Part shown: piece after piece, positions 1 through 6,499 of the stretch
Layout: each line of letters opens with the position of its first letter
How positions within the stretch are numbered: position 1 is the stretch's first letter
From: JBBQXK01 sp038251625
Lineage (GTDB): Bacteria > Pseudomonadota > Alphaproteobacteria > Rhodobacterales > Rhodobacteraceae
Direction: 5' to 3'
Length of the DNA: 21,055 nt
NCBI GenBank assembly: GCA_038251625.1
Contig: JBBSBE010000069.1
Coordinates: 1 to 21,055 of the forward strand
The notes under the pieces: generated by a model
What the model was told of the DNA's origin: nothing
Databases searched by the model: none
Seen by the model: the letters and a program-made list of their open reading frames with translations, nothing else
Position numbers and translations under genes: made by a program

Positions 1-26
1 CGATCCGGGCGGGGTTGGCGGCCTGA
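1..26 (+). CDS. 3' end of an unidentified upstream gene (partial)
   Basis: Frame 3 is open from the window edge and ends in TGA at 24-26, giving a tail reading IRAGLAA. The TGA shares its last base with the ATG of the acetyltransferase at 26 (TGATG), an arrangement typical of translationally coupled genes. Only a few codons are visible, so the family cannot be named and the fragment could be spurious. Confidence 0.35.
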
Positions 27-610
27 TGTTCTCGTTCCGCCGCAAGGTCCGGATCGAGACCGAGCGGATGACGCTGCGCCTGCCCCAGCACGCCGATTTC
101 CGGGATTGGGCCGCCCTGCGCGCCGGATCCGAGGCGTTTCTGGCGCCGTGGGAACCGGTCTGGTCCGACGATCACCTGTCGCGCCGGTCCTTCACCAACC
201 GCGTCTATTGGGCGGGGCGGGCCGAAGCGGCGGGCACGGCGCTGCCGCTGATCCTGATCCGGCGAACGGACCGTGCGCTTCTGGGCGCCATCACGCTGGA
301 CAATATCCGCCGTGGCCCCGCGCAGGCCGGAACGATGGGCTACTGGATCGGCGCGGCCCATGCCCGTCAGGGCTATATGCGCGAGGCCATCGTGTCGGTC
401 GTCCATCATGCCTTCAAGGAAATGGAACTGAGCCGGATCGAGGCCGCCTGCCTGCCCGAAAACGTGGCCTCGCGCGGGGTGCTGGAGGCGACGGGGTTCA
501 AATACGAGGGCGTGGCGCAAAGCTATCTGCAGATCGCGGGGCGCTGGCGCAACCACGTGCTGTTTGCAAACCTGCGCAACGACCGGCGCGGGCGGACCGG
601 CGCCGGCTAG
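26..610 (+). CDS. RimJ/RimL-like GNAT N-acetyltransferase
   Basis: The 194-residue protein has the GNAT fold of the ribosomal-protein-alanine acetyltransferase group, which moves an acetyl group from acetyl-CoA to a protein N-terminus or small amine. The acetyl-CoA loop is seen as ARQGYMREA (about residues 114-122), after the strand ending GYWIG. It is followed by LPENVASRGVLEATGF, a RimJ-like stretch in which an Asn and a Gly-Phe turn close the site, and by GRWRNHVLF. The length is normal for RimJ (about 190 residues). The ATG at 26 overlaps the stop of the preceding frame, suggesting coupling. RimJ itself is a likely but unproven identity, since paralogues with other substrates share these motifs. 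Confidence 0.85.
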   Translation: MFSFRRKVRIETERMTLRLPQHADFRDWAALRAGSEAFLAPWEPVWSDDHLSRRSFTNRVYWAGRAEAAGTALPLILIRRTDRALLGAITLDNIRRGPAQAGTMGYWIGAAHARQGYMREAIVSVVHHAFKEMELSRIEAACLPENVASRGVLEATGFKYEGVAQSYLQIAGRWRNHVLFANLRNDRRGRTGAG

Positions 611-659
611 GGGCATTTCCAGGGGCGCTTCGGGAATCGCGCGCGTGCCGCGCAGGCCT

Positions 660-740
660 TTTGCTGGCGGCCGCCTCCGCGGCCGCGTCAGGGGGGCGCT
701 GCCCCCCTCATCTCCCCCCGGGATATTTGCACAAAGGAGA
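660..740. repeat. GC-rich intergenic repeat with two hairpins (Rhodobacterales type)
   Basis: The 611-826 spacer holds two adjacent perfect hairpins. The first is GCGGCCGC-CTCC-GCGGCCGC (667-686). The second is GGGGGGC-GCT-GCCCCCC (691-707). They are followed by a C-rich run and the tail ggatatttgcacaaaggag (721-739). From memory, this layout (G-run hairpin, C-run, GGATATTTG, ACAAAG) recurs many times between genes of Rhodobacterales. The copy number in this genome cannot be seen from one window. Nothing in the spacer looks coding. Confidence 0.6.
691..707 (+). terminator. Possible terminator hairpin after the RimJ-like gene
   Basis: A 7-bp all-GC stem (GGGGGGC/GCCCCCC) with a 3-nt loop lies 80 bases past the RimJ-like stop. 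There is no T-run after it, so intrinsic termination is uncertain. It also forms part of the intergenic repeat. Confidence 0.35.
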
Positions 741-826
741 TGCAGACACGCATCCGTGATCGCCGGTTTCGCTGGTTCTGCGCGCGCCTGTGCTAGCTTT
801 GCGGGATGACGACAGGAGGTTCCCCG

Positions 827-1633
827 ATGCTGCGATCCGCCCTTGCCGCCCTTTGCCTGATGGCCGCGCCCGCGCTGGCGCAAGACCGCATCCCGTCGCA
901 TTGCATCGCGCTGGCGGAAGGGATCGCGCGGGTGATGCCCGCCAGCTTTGGCGCGCCGCTTGCGGCCGATACGGTGCGGCTGCGCTACCTCAGCCACGCC
1001 AGTTTTGCGATCGAGACGCCGGGCGGGTTGGTGGCGGTGACGGATTACGTGGGCTTTACCGGCACCCGCGCCTTCACCCCCGACGTCGTGACCATGAACA
1101 ACGCCCATTCCACGCATTGGACCGCCGCCCCTGATCCCGCCATTCCCCATGTCCTGCAAGGCTGGGGCGACGCTGTGGAACCGGCCGACTATCACCTTGA
1201 TCTGGGCGAGATGCTGGTGCGCAACGTGCCCACTGATGTGCGGGGATGGGGTGAGGGTGGGGTCCGCAGGGATGGCAATTCGATCTTCATCTTCGAGGCG
1301 GCGGGTCTGTGCATCGGGCATCTGGGCCATCTGCACCACATCCCCGATGCGGCGCAGTTTGCGGCCATCGGGCGGCTTGATGTGGTGATGGTGCCCGTCG
1401 ATGGCGGCTACACGCTGGATCTTGCGTCGATGGAGGCGGTGGTGCGGCGGTTGCGATCCTCGATCGTGGTGCCGATGCACTGGTTTTCCGGCGCCTCGCT
1501 GGAACGGTTCCTGACCGAGATGGCGGACGAGTTCGATGTGGTGCGGCTGGAACAGGCCGATATCGAGCTGTCGCTCGACCGGCTGCCGGGGCGGCCCACG
1601 ATCATGGTGTTGCAGCCCGGCTGGATCGACTGA
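827..1633 (+). CDS. Secreted metallo-beta-lactamase-fold hydrolase
   Basis: The ATG at 827 is chosen over an in-frame ATG at 806 because AGGAGGT lies at 814-820, six bases before it. It also exposes a clean Sec signal peptide (hydrophobic core followed by APALAQ, likely cut near residue 18), so the 268-residue protein should act in the periplasm. The fold resembles UlaG/YcbL-type lactonase-like proteins: LSHASF near residue 57, VTDY at 71-74, GHLGH at 164-168, a DGG turn at 192 and PMHWF at 216-220. The usual HxHxDH metal motif is replaced by NNAHSTHW (91-98), so metal content and activity are uncertain. The substrate is unknown. It is followed after 37 bases by the FAD oxidoreductase on the same strand and may be co-transcribed. 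Confidence 0.8.
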   Translation: MLRSALAALCLMAAPALAQDRIPSHCIALAEGIARVMPASFGAPLAADTVRLRYLSHASFAIETPGGLVAVTDYVGFTGTRAFTPDVVTMNNAHSTHWTAAPDPAIPHVLQGWGDAVEPADYHLDLGEMLVRNVPTDVRGWGEGGVRRDGNSIFIFEAAGLCIGHLGHLHHIPDAAQFAAIGRLDVVMVPVDGGYTLDLASMEAVVRRLRSSIVVPMHWFSGASLERFLTEMADEFDVVRLEQADIELSLDRLPGRPTIMVLQPGWID

Positions 1634-1670
1634 GGACTTGCAGGCAAAACCCGGCGCGGTAGGAAGGGGC

Positions 1671-3092
1671 ATGCTGAATGCCGCCACCCCCGATTTCGTG
1701 AAGGCGCTTGCCGCGCATTTGCCGCAGGGCGCCTTGCGCGCGCCCGAACCGCGCGACCTGACCGAGCCGCGCGGGCGCTGGCAGGGGCAGGCGGGCATCG
1801 TGGCACGGCCCGGGACGGTGGAGGAGGTGGCGGCCGTGGTGCGCGCCTGCGCCGAGGCGCAGGTGGGCATCGTGCCCTGGGGCGGCGGCACCGGCCTTGT
1901 GGGCGGGCAGGTGATGGGGCAGGGGCCCTTGCCGGTGCTTTTGTCGTTGGAACGGATGGCGGCGGTGCGCGCGGTCCACACGGGTGAGGGTGTGATGATC
2001 GCCGAAGCCGGGGCCACGCTGGCCGCCGTGCGCGCGGCGGCGGATGCGGCGGGGCGGCTTTTCCCGCTGTCGCTTGCTTCGGAAGGCACGGCCACGATCG
2101 GGGGCAATCTGGCCACCAATGCGGGCGGCGTGAACGTGCTGCGCTACGGCAATGCGCGCGATCTGTGCCTGGGGCTCGAGGCGGTGCTGGCCGACGGCAC
2201 GATCTGGCACGGGCTGAAGCGGCTGCGCAAGGACAACACCGGGTATGATCTGCGCAACCTGCTGATCGGGGCGGAAGGCACGCTCGGGATCATCACTGCG
2301 GCCAGTCTGCGGCTTTTCCCGCGCCCTGCCGGGGTGGGGACGGCGCTTCTGGCCGTGCCCTCGCCCGAAGCCGCCCTGGCCCTTCTGTCCCTGGCGCAAG
2401 AGCGGATGGCGGGGTTGGTGTCGGCGTTCGAGTTGATCGGACGCGCGGGGTTCGAGTTTCTGGACGAGGCCGGGTTCGACCTGCGGATGCCGCTGGCATC
2501 GCTGCCCGATTGGGCCGTGCTGATCGAGATCGGACTGCCCGCCTCGCTGGACGCTGAGGCAGCACTTGCCGGGCTTTACGAGGCCGCGGGCGATCTGGTG
2601 GCCGACGGGGTGATCGCCCAAGGGGCCGCGCAGCGCGATGCCCTCTGGGCCCTGCGCGAGACGATCCCGCTGGCCAACCGCCGCGTGGGCGCGGTGGCGA
2701 GCCATGACATTTCGCTGCCCCTGTCGCAGGTGGCGGGTTTCATCGAACGTGCCGGGCGGCTGATCGCGGCGATGGGCGACATGCGGGTGAACTGCTTTGG
2801 CCACATGGGCGACGGGAATCTGCACTACAACGTCTTTCCCGCCAGGGGCCGCGCCCGGGCCGAGTATGACAACCAGCGCGCAGCGGTGACGGTTGCCGTG
2901 CACGACCTTGCCGATGCGATGGGCGGGTCGGTCAGCGCCGAGCACGGGATCGGCCGGGCCAAGGTGGCCGACCTTGCGCGCTACGGCGATCCCGCAAAGC
3001 TGGCGGCAATGCGGGCGATCAAGACCGCGCTTGACCCCCTTGGCATCCTCAACCCCGGCGCGGTGCTGCCCGGTCAGGCCGCGTTGCCGTAG
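1671..3092 (+). CDS. FAD-binding oxidoreductase (GlcD / D-lactate / D-2-hydroxyglutarate dehydrogenase family)
   Basis: This 473-residue flavoprotein belongs to the family that oxidises D-2-hydroxyacids such as D-lactate, glycolate or D-2-hydroxyglutarate to 2-oxoacids. The start at 1671 is supported by AGGAAGGGG at 1661-1669; the longer frame reading upstream into the previous gene is rejected. The N-terminal PCMH-type FAD domain shows VPWGGGTGLVGGQ, ASEGTATIGGNLATNAGG and a DNTGYDLRNLLIGAEGTLG segment. The C-terminal FAD-oxidase domain shows FGHMGDGNLHYNVFP and SAEHGIGRAKV, containing the conserved His residues, and ends LDPLGILNPGAVLP as family members do. The exact substrate cannot be told from these motifs. 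The 3' end overlaps the convergent globin gene by 19 bp. Confidence 0.9.
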   Translation: MLNAATPDFVKALAAHLPQGALRAPEPRDLTEPRGRWQGQAGIVARPGTVEEVAAVVRACAEAQVGIVPWGGGTGLVGGQVMGQGPLPVLLSLERMAAVRAVHTGEGVMIAEAGATLAAVRAAADAAGRLFPLSLASEGTATIGGNLATNAGGVNVLRYGNARDLCLGLEAVLADGTIWHGLKRLRKDNTGYDLRNLLIGAEGTLGIITAASLRLFPRPAGVGTALLAVPSPEAALALLSLAQERMAGLVSAFELIGRAGFEFLDEAGFDLRMPLASLPDWAVLIEIGLPASLDAEAALAGLYEAAGDLVADGVIAQGAAQRDALWALRETIPLANRRVGAVASHDISLPLSQVAGFIERAGRLIAAMGDMRVNCFGHMGDGNLHYNVFPARGRARAEYDNQRAAVTVAVHDLADAMGGSVSAEHGIGRAKVADLARYGDPAKLAAMRAIKTALDPLGILNPGAVLPGQAALP

Positions 3093-3496
3093 GCCGAGGC
3101 GATCATCACCTCTGCGATCTGGTCATAGGCAAGCTGCCAGGCATGCGCCATCTCCGGCGTCCAGGCCTCCTCCATCACGGCCGCAAGTGTGCGCATCACT
3201 GCTTCGCCCGCCAGCGGATAATGCGATGCCTCCACGCCGTAGCCCACGTGGCGCAGGGCCAGATCCTGCGTCATCGCGCGGCACGCCTCGATATCGTGGA
3301 TCTGGGCGACCACGGCCCCCATCGCGAACATCACCTTTTCCGTCTGCGCCACCAGATCGGTGTCAAACAGCGCGCGCGTCTGTGGTGCCACATCGAAAAG
3401 GTGTTCATAGAAAATCTCGGAGGCATATTCCTTGCGCGCCTGCATGACCATCAGGCCACGGCGCAGCAGATCGCGGTCATCTTCCGTCAATGCCAT
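3074..3496 (-). CDS. Single-domain bacterial globin (Vitreoscilla-haemoglobin-like), copy 1
   Basis: The 140-residue protein is a heme-binding globin of the bacterial haemoglobin/flavohaemoglobin-head type. Visible landmarks are FYEHLF with the B10-type Tyr30, Phe44 (CD1) in RALFD, the proximal His83 in LRHVGYGV, and Tyr93 ten residues later in ASHYPLAG, matching the His85/Tyr95 spacing of Vitreoscilla globin. By eye, the Glu that completes that triad in helix H appears to be Ala here. There is no reductase domain. Such globins bind O2 or NO; the role here is unknown. It starts 29 bases after the LysR-type gene ends, on the same strand, so the two probably form an operon. AGGGGTGG precedes the ATG. 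The 3' end overlaps the FAD oxidoreductase tail to tail. Confidence 0.88.
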   Translation of the reverse strand: MALTEDDRDLLRRGLMVMQARKEYASEIFYEHLFDVAPQTRALFDTDLVAQTEKVMFAMGAVVAQIHDIEACRAMTQDLALRHVGYGVEASHYPLAGEAVMRTLAAVMEEAWTPEMAHAWQLAYDQIAEVMIASAYGNAA

Positions 3497-3525
3497 TGGG
3501 CCACCCCTGCCTTGCCACGGAGATC

Positions 3526-4407
3526 TTACCCTGAAATGGCGTTTTCGGCAACGCCGCCGCCAAAGACCGGCCCGACCGATTCGCGCAGCCAGCGGGTGAC
3601 GGCCTGCACGCGGTGGGTCTGTACGGTATCGGGGTGCAGGTGCAGGTGCAGCGTGCGGATCAGGTCTGGCGGGCCATCATGGGTGCGCGCAAGGCCCGGA
3701 TGGGCCGCCGCAAGACAGACGGGTAGCAGGCCCTTGCCCGAACCCGCCGCAATGGCCGCCATCAGAACGCGGTTGTCGCCTGCCGTCAGCCGCACCGCCT
3801 CATCCTTCTGCCGCGTCCGTTCCAGTGTCTTGGCATGGGCAAGGCGGGGCGAATCCTCGTCAAGGAACGAAACCCAAGGCAGCGTTTCGGGCGCCACGCC
3901 CCGCGGCCCGAAAAAGGCGTAGGGCACATCGCCCAGCTTGATCGCAAACTCGGGGTCGCGCGGCGTGGTCTCGAACCAGAGCGACAGCGTGGCCTCCAGC
4001 CGCACCGCCGCGCGCGGATGCACCGGCACCATCCGCAGCTCGATGCGCGGGTGCGCGGCAAGAAACGCCTGTGCCGGCGCGCCGGCAAGGCATTCAAGCG
4101 TCCAGGGGTTGCCTACCAGCCGCACCACACCCGCAGGCCCCTCCGGCCCCGCCTCCATCTCATCGCCCAGCCGGTTCATCCGCGCCTCGATCTCGACTGC
4201 GCGCGCGATGGCCGCCTCTCCCGCCTCTGTCGCCGTCAGCCCGGCCTTCGAGCGCAGAAAGAGGATGCGCCCAAGCCCCGCCTCCAGCGCGCCAAGCCGC
4301 CGCCCGCAGGTGGACTGGTCGATGCCCAGCACCTCTGCCGCAAGGGTCAGCGATCCCATCCGCGAGATGGCCAGAAGCACCTTCAGATCGTCCCAGTTCG
4401 TTGGCAC
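3526..4407 (-). CDS. LysR-type transcriptional regulator
   Basis: I place the start at the GTG of VPTNWDDLKVLL (4405-4407), preceded by GGAG at 4418-4421. The longer frame to 4509 adds 34 residues of unlikely sequence. This gives 293 residues, the normal LysR length. The N-terminal winged helix-turn-helix (about residues 5-62) reads SRMGSLTLAAEVLGIDQS then GRRLGALEAGLG, with the LFLRSKAGLTATEAG wing. The rest is a weakly conserved periplasmic-binding-protein-like sensor domain whose ligand cannot be inferred. LysR proteins usually control a divergent gene and themselves. Here that points to the globin at 4633 and, in its own operon, the globin at 3074-3496. Confidence 0.85.
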   Translation of the reverse strand: MPTNWDDLKVLLAISRMGSLTLAAEVLGIDQSTCGRRLGALEAGLGRILFLRSKAGLTATEAGEAAIARAVEIEARMNRLGDEMEAGPEGPAGVVRLVGNPWTLECLAGAPAQAFLAAHPRIELRMVPVHPRAAVRLEATLSLWFETTPRDPEFAIKLGDVPYAFFGPRGVAPETLPWVSFLDEDSPRLAHAKTLERTRQKDEAVRLTAGDNRVLMAAIAAGSGKGLLPVCLAAAHPGLARTHDGPPDLIRTLHLHLHPDTVQTHRVQAVTRWLRESVGPVFGGGVAENAISG

Positions 4408-4585
4408 CTGTTCCCCGCTCCATGCCACGCCAGACACCACCGGGGCGCGGGCCCCTCCGCCCTCCGCCCGTGATTGCCAAAGCCTGCCTGCAGGACGCCA
4501 ACCCGGCAAGTGTCAAAACAGCCGCAAGCCGCCCGCGCCGCGTGACGCGCCGATTTCGGAACCCGAAAGGATGTGCTAAACGTCG

Positions 4586-4621
4586 GGAATGGCGGTCATT
4601 CCCCGCCATCGCTCTGGAATG
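4586..4621. promoter_or_regulatory. Inverted/direct GGAATG repeats upstream of globin 2 (candidate operator)
   Basis: The 225-base divergent spacer between the LysR-type gene and globin 2 contains GGAATG-N5-CATTCC (4586-4602), overlapped by ATGGCGG-N7-CCGCCAT (4589-4609). A further GGAATG lies at 4616-4621. These sit 12 to 47 bases before the globin start codon, where a regulator could bind. No clear -35/-10 pair was identified, and the classic LysR T-N11-A form is not obvious. The assignment is by symmetry and position only. Confidence 0.35.
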
Positions 4622-4632
4622 CAGGTGACACG

Positions 4633-5088
4633 ATGCAGCCAAGCCCGGAACAGGCAACGCTGATCCGCGCGTCCTTCCGATCCCTCGAAGCCGACTTGGC
4701 CGGGGCCACGGACTGCTTTTACCGCGCGCTCTTCCACATCGCGCCCGATCTGCGCGGCCTCTTTGTGGCCGATGTCGAAGCGCAGGGCCGCAAACTGGCC
4801 GAAACCCTGCGCGTGGTGGTCGATCTGCTGGATCAATGGGGCAAACTCGTCCCCGTGCTGGCAGAGCTTGGCCAACGCCACGTGGCCTACGGCGTGCGCA
4901 TCCCGGACTACAAGCCGGTGAACCTCGCGCTTCGCCTGATGCTGGCCGAACGGCTGGGCCCCGACTACACCGCCGAGGCGGATGCCGCCTGGACGGCCGT
5001 TCTGGCCGAAATCGAATCCGTCATGATGCAGGCCGCCACGCGCGGAAACGCCGATCCGGACCTGACCGGGCCTTACCTGCTGCGCTGA
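4633..5088 (+). CDS. Single-domain bacterial globin, copy 2
   Basis: The 151-residue protein is a second Vitreoscilla-type globin, clearly diverged from the first. Key residues fall at the same numbers as in copy 1: Tyr30 in FYRALF, Phe44 in RGLF, proximal His83 in QRHVAYGV and Tyr93 in PDYKPVN. The helix-H Glu of Vitreoscilla globin again seems absent. The ATG at 4633 gives the family's usual N-terminus (a short lead-in then helix A); the frame is open 20 codons further upstream, but those residues look unlike globin. It is divergent from the LysR-type gene and probably its target. It may bind O2 or NO, or act as a redox or oxygen sensor partner; no function is proven. Confidence 0.88.
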   Translation: MQPSPEQATLIRASFRSLEADLAGATDCFYRALFHIAPDLRGLFVADVEAQGRKLAETLRVVVDLLDQWGKLVPVLAELGQRHVAYGVRIPDYKPVNLALRLMLAERLGPDYTAEADAAWTAVLAEIESVMMQAATRGNADPDLTGPYLLR

Positions 5089-5101
5089 TCGGTCCTGCAG
5101 G

Positions 5102-5124
5102 ATTGCATGACCCTCATGCGCAAA
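5102..5124. promoter_or_regulatory. Inverted repeat GCATGA-CCC-TCATGC (candidate operator)
   Basis: A perfect 6-bp inverted repeat with a 3-base centre (5105-5119) is flanked by near-symmetric ATT and GCAAAT. It lies between the globin 2 stop and the LysM gene. A second repeat, GTGCC-N6-GGCAC, follows at 5126-5141. Both are candidate protein-binding sites or weak hairpins; no regulator can be named. Confidence 0.3.
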
Positions 5125-5155
5125 TGTGCCTTCATTGGCACTGCGCCCTTTCCTA

Positions 5156-5183
5156 CCTTGCGTCTATTGATTTCAACGCAAGG
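5156..5183 (+). promoter_or_regulatory. Hairpin overlapping the ribosome binding site of the LysM gene
   Basis: CCTTGCGT (5156-5163) pairs perfectly with ACGCAAGG (5176-5183) across a 12-base loop. The right arm overlaps the ribosome binding site AAGGA (5180-5184) of the ATG at 5195. If transcribed, the stem would hide the Shine-Dalgarno sequence and could limit translation. This is read from base pairing only. Confidence 0.35.
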
Positions 5184-5194
5184 ACCGATTGCAG

Positions 5195-6484
5195 ATGTTG
5201 ATTACGCATAAACTTAGAAAAGGCGAAACCTTCGCCACGGTTGCCAAGAAGTACCGGGTGACAGACTGGAAGAAGAGCTGGGATCTGAAATCCAACAAGG
5301 CGCTGAAAGCCAAGCGAAAGACGCCGGACCGGGTTGAGCCGGGCGATGGGCTGACCCTGATCGATCCATCTGCAAAGCTCTATACGGTCGATTTTCTGGG
5401 CAAGACCTATCTGATCCCCGAGGACGAATGGACCTCGGTTGCCAAGGCCATTGTCGGCGTCATGAAGAAGCAGTTTCTTCCCAAGCTTCTGAAAACGAAA
5501 AAGATTTACGACGACGACTACGCCTTCATGTGGGAGATTGCCAACAGTGGCCCGACGATGATCGGCCTCATGGCATCCATCGTCGAAGACGTGACCGGCG
5601 CGAAAGTGCCCACCAGGGAAATGAGCGCCGTCTCCGCGGCCGTCCTGCGCGTCGAAAAGTCGATCAGTGCCGGTCACTTCGCCCGGATCGTGGTGGATAT
5701 GGGCACGCTCGACACCGCCATTGCAGCCTATGTCAAGGCATCCGAAGATTGCCGTCGCAAGATGACAAAAGGATCGACCGTCACGCTGGAGGTGGTCACG
5801 ACGACGCGCGACACCTGTTTTCTTCTGGCAGGCGCGCTCGCCAGCGGTGCGCTTGTGCCCTTGGCCACCCTGTCTGTCACGGCAACCGAAATCGGCATGC
5901 TGACCGCCATGGGAACCGCACTCATCAAGGCCGGGTCCGATGAGGTGGGCGAACATCTTGCCGGGACCAAGCGGACCGGGGGGCAGATCGCCTATCATAT
6001 GGTGCGCGACATGTGCTTTGCAGCCACGACAAGCCTCCTTGGTGCGGGCTTACGGGAAAGCAAGTTCGGAAAGGCGGCGATTGAAGAAATGACGAAGGGG
6101 GTCATCAAGTTCGCGCCAAAAGCTGTGGAACGCCAGATCGCCGTTGGCAGCATCCGCTGGCTTGGCACCTTTGATCAGCTGGGCGAAAAGGCCATCGCGG
6201 AAGTTGTTGCCAAGACGATCGCCCGCCTCGGAACAAGCTGGTACTTCAAGACCCTGACGGAACTGGTTGGGGCAAAAGAGTTTGCCGATGAATTCATCGA
6301 TGCTGCGAAAAAGGCCGCCAAGTCGATGAACGGCAAGGAAACCGCCAAGCAGGCGGGCGAAAAGATCGCCAAGGCCATGGCAGAATCCGGAATCCTTGAA
6401 CGAACCATCGCCGTCGCGATCAACGATAGCGAAAAGGCGATAAAGGCGGCTCTGGAAAAGAAGATGCTGGCGGTCGCGGCCTGA
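5195..6484 (+). CDS. LysM-domain protein of unknown function with central hydrophobic segment
   Basis: The start at ATG 5195 has AAGGA ten bases upstream; a TTG two codons earlier is not preferred. Residues 3-56 look like a LysM module: LRKGETFATVAKKYRV, then a Trp-Asp-Leu-x-x-Asn stretch, and a closing VEPGDGLTLI. LysM modules usually bind N-acetylglucosamine polymers such as peptidoglycan. No signal peptide is seen. Residues about 208-247 are hydrophobic and small-residue-rich (LLAGALASGALVPLATL and onward), enough for one or two membrane passes. The C-terminal third (about 362-429) is Lys/Ala/Glu-rich and probably helical. Lysine codons are frequent and GC content is visibly below that of neighbours, hinting at foreign origin. 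It resembles cargo proteins carrying a LysM tag and a membrane-active middle, but no toxin domain, immunity gene or secretion gene is recognised nearby. Function unknown. Confidence 0.75.
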   Translation: MLITHKLRKGETFATVAKKYRVTDWKKSWDLKSNKALKAKRKTPDRVEPGDGLTLIDPSAKLYTVDFLGKTYLIPEDEWTSVAKAIVGVMKKQFLPKLLKTKKIYDDDYAFMWEIANSGPTMIGLMASIVEDVTGAKVPTREMSAVSAAVLRVEKSISAGHFARIVVDMGTLDTAIAAYVKASEDCRRKMTKGSTVTLEVVTTTRDTCFLLAGALASGALVPLATLSVTATEIGMLTAMGTALIKAGSDEVGEHLAGTKRTGGQIAYHMVRDMCFAATTSLLGAGLRESKFGKAAIEEMTKGVIKFAPKAVERQIAVGSIRWLGTFDQLGEKAIAEVVAKTIARLGTSWYFKTLTELVGAKEFADEFIDAAKKAAKSMNGKETAKQAGEKIAKAMAESGILERTIAVAINDSEKAIKAALEKKMLAVAA

Positions 6485-6499
6485 CCCCCGCCCCTGGCC

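Noticed and set aside
106..759. Long frame overlapping the RimJ-like gene
   Set aside because: It is an Arg/Pro/Gly-rich shadow of a high-GC coding frame, has no recognisable family and would run through the hairpin repeat.
1602..2945. 447-codon open frame antisense to the FAD oxidoreductase
   Set aside because: It has His/Arg/Gln/Gly-rich composition typical of the reverse of a high-GC gene, while the plus strand has clear FAD family motifs.
5135..5155. Sigma-54 promoter starting TTGGCAC before the LysM gene
   Set aside because: The -24-like part is good, but the required GC at the -12 position (GG-N10-GC) is TT here.
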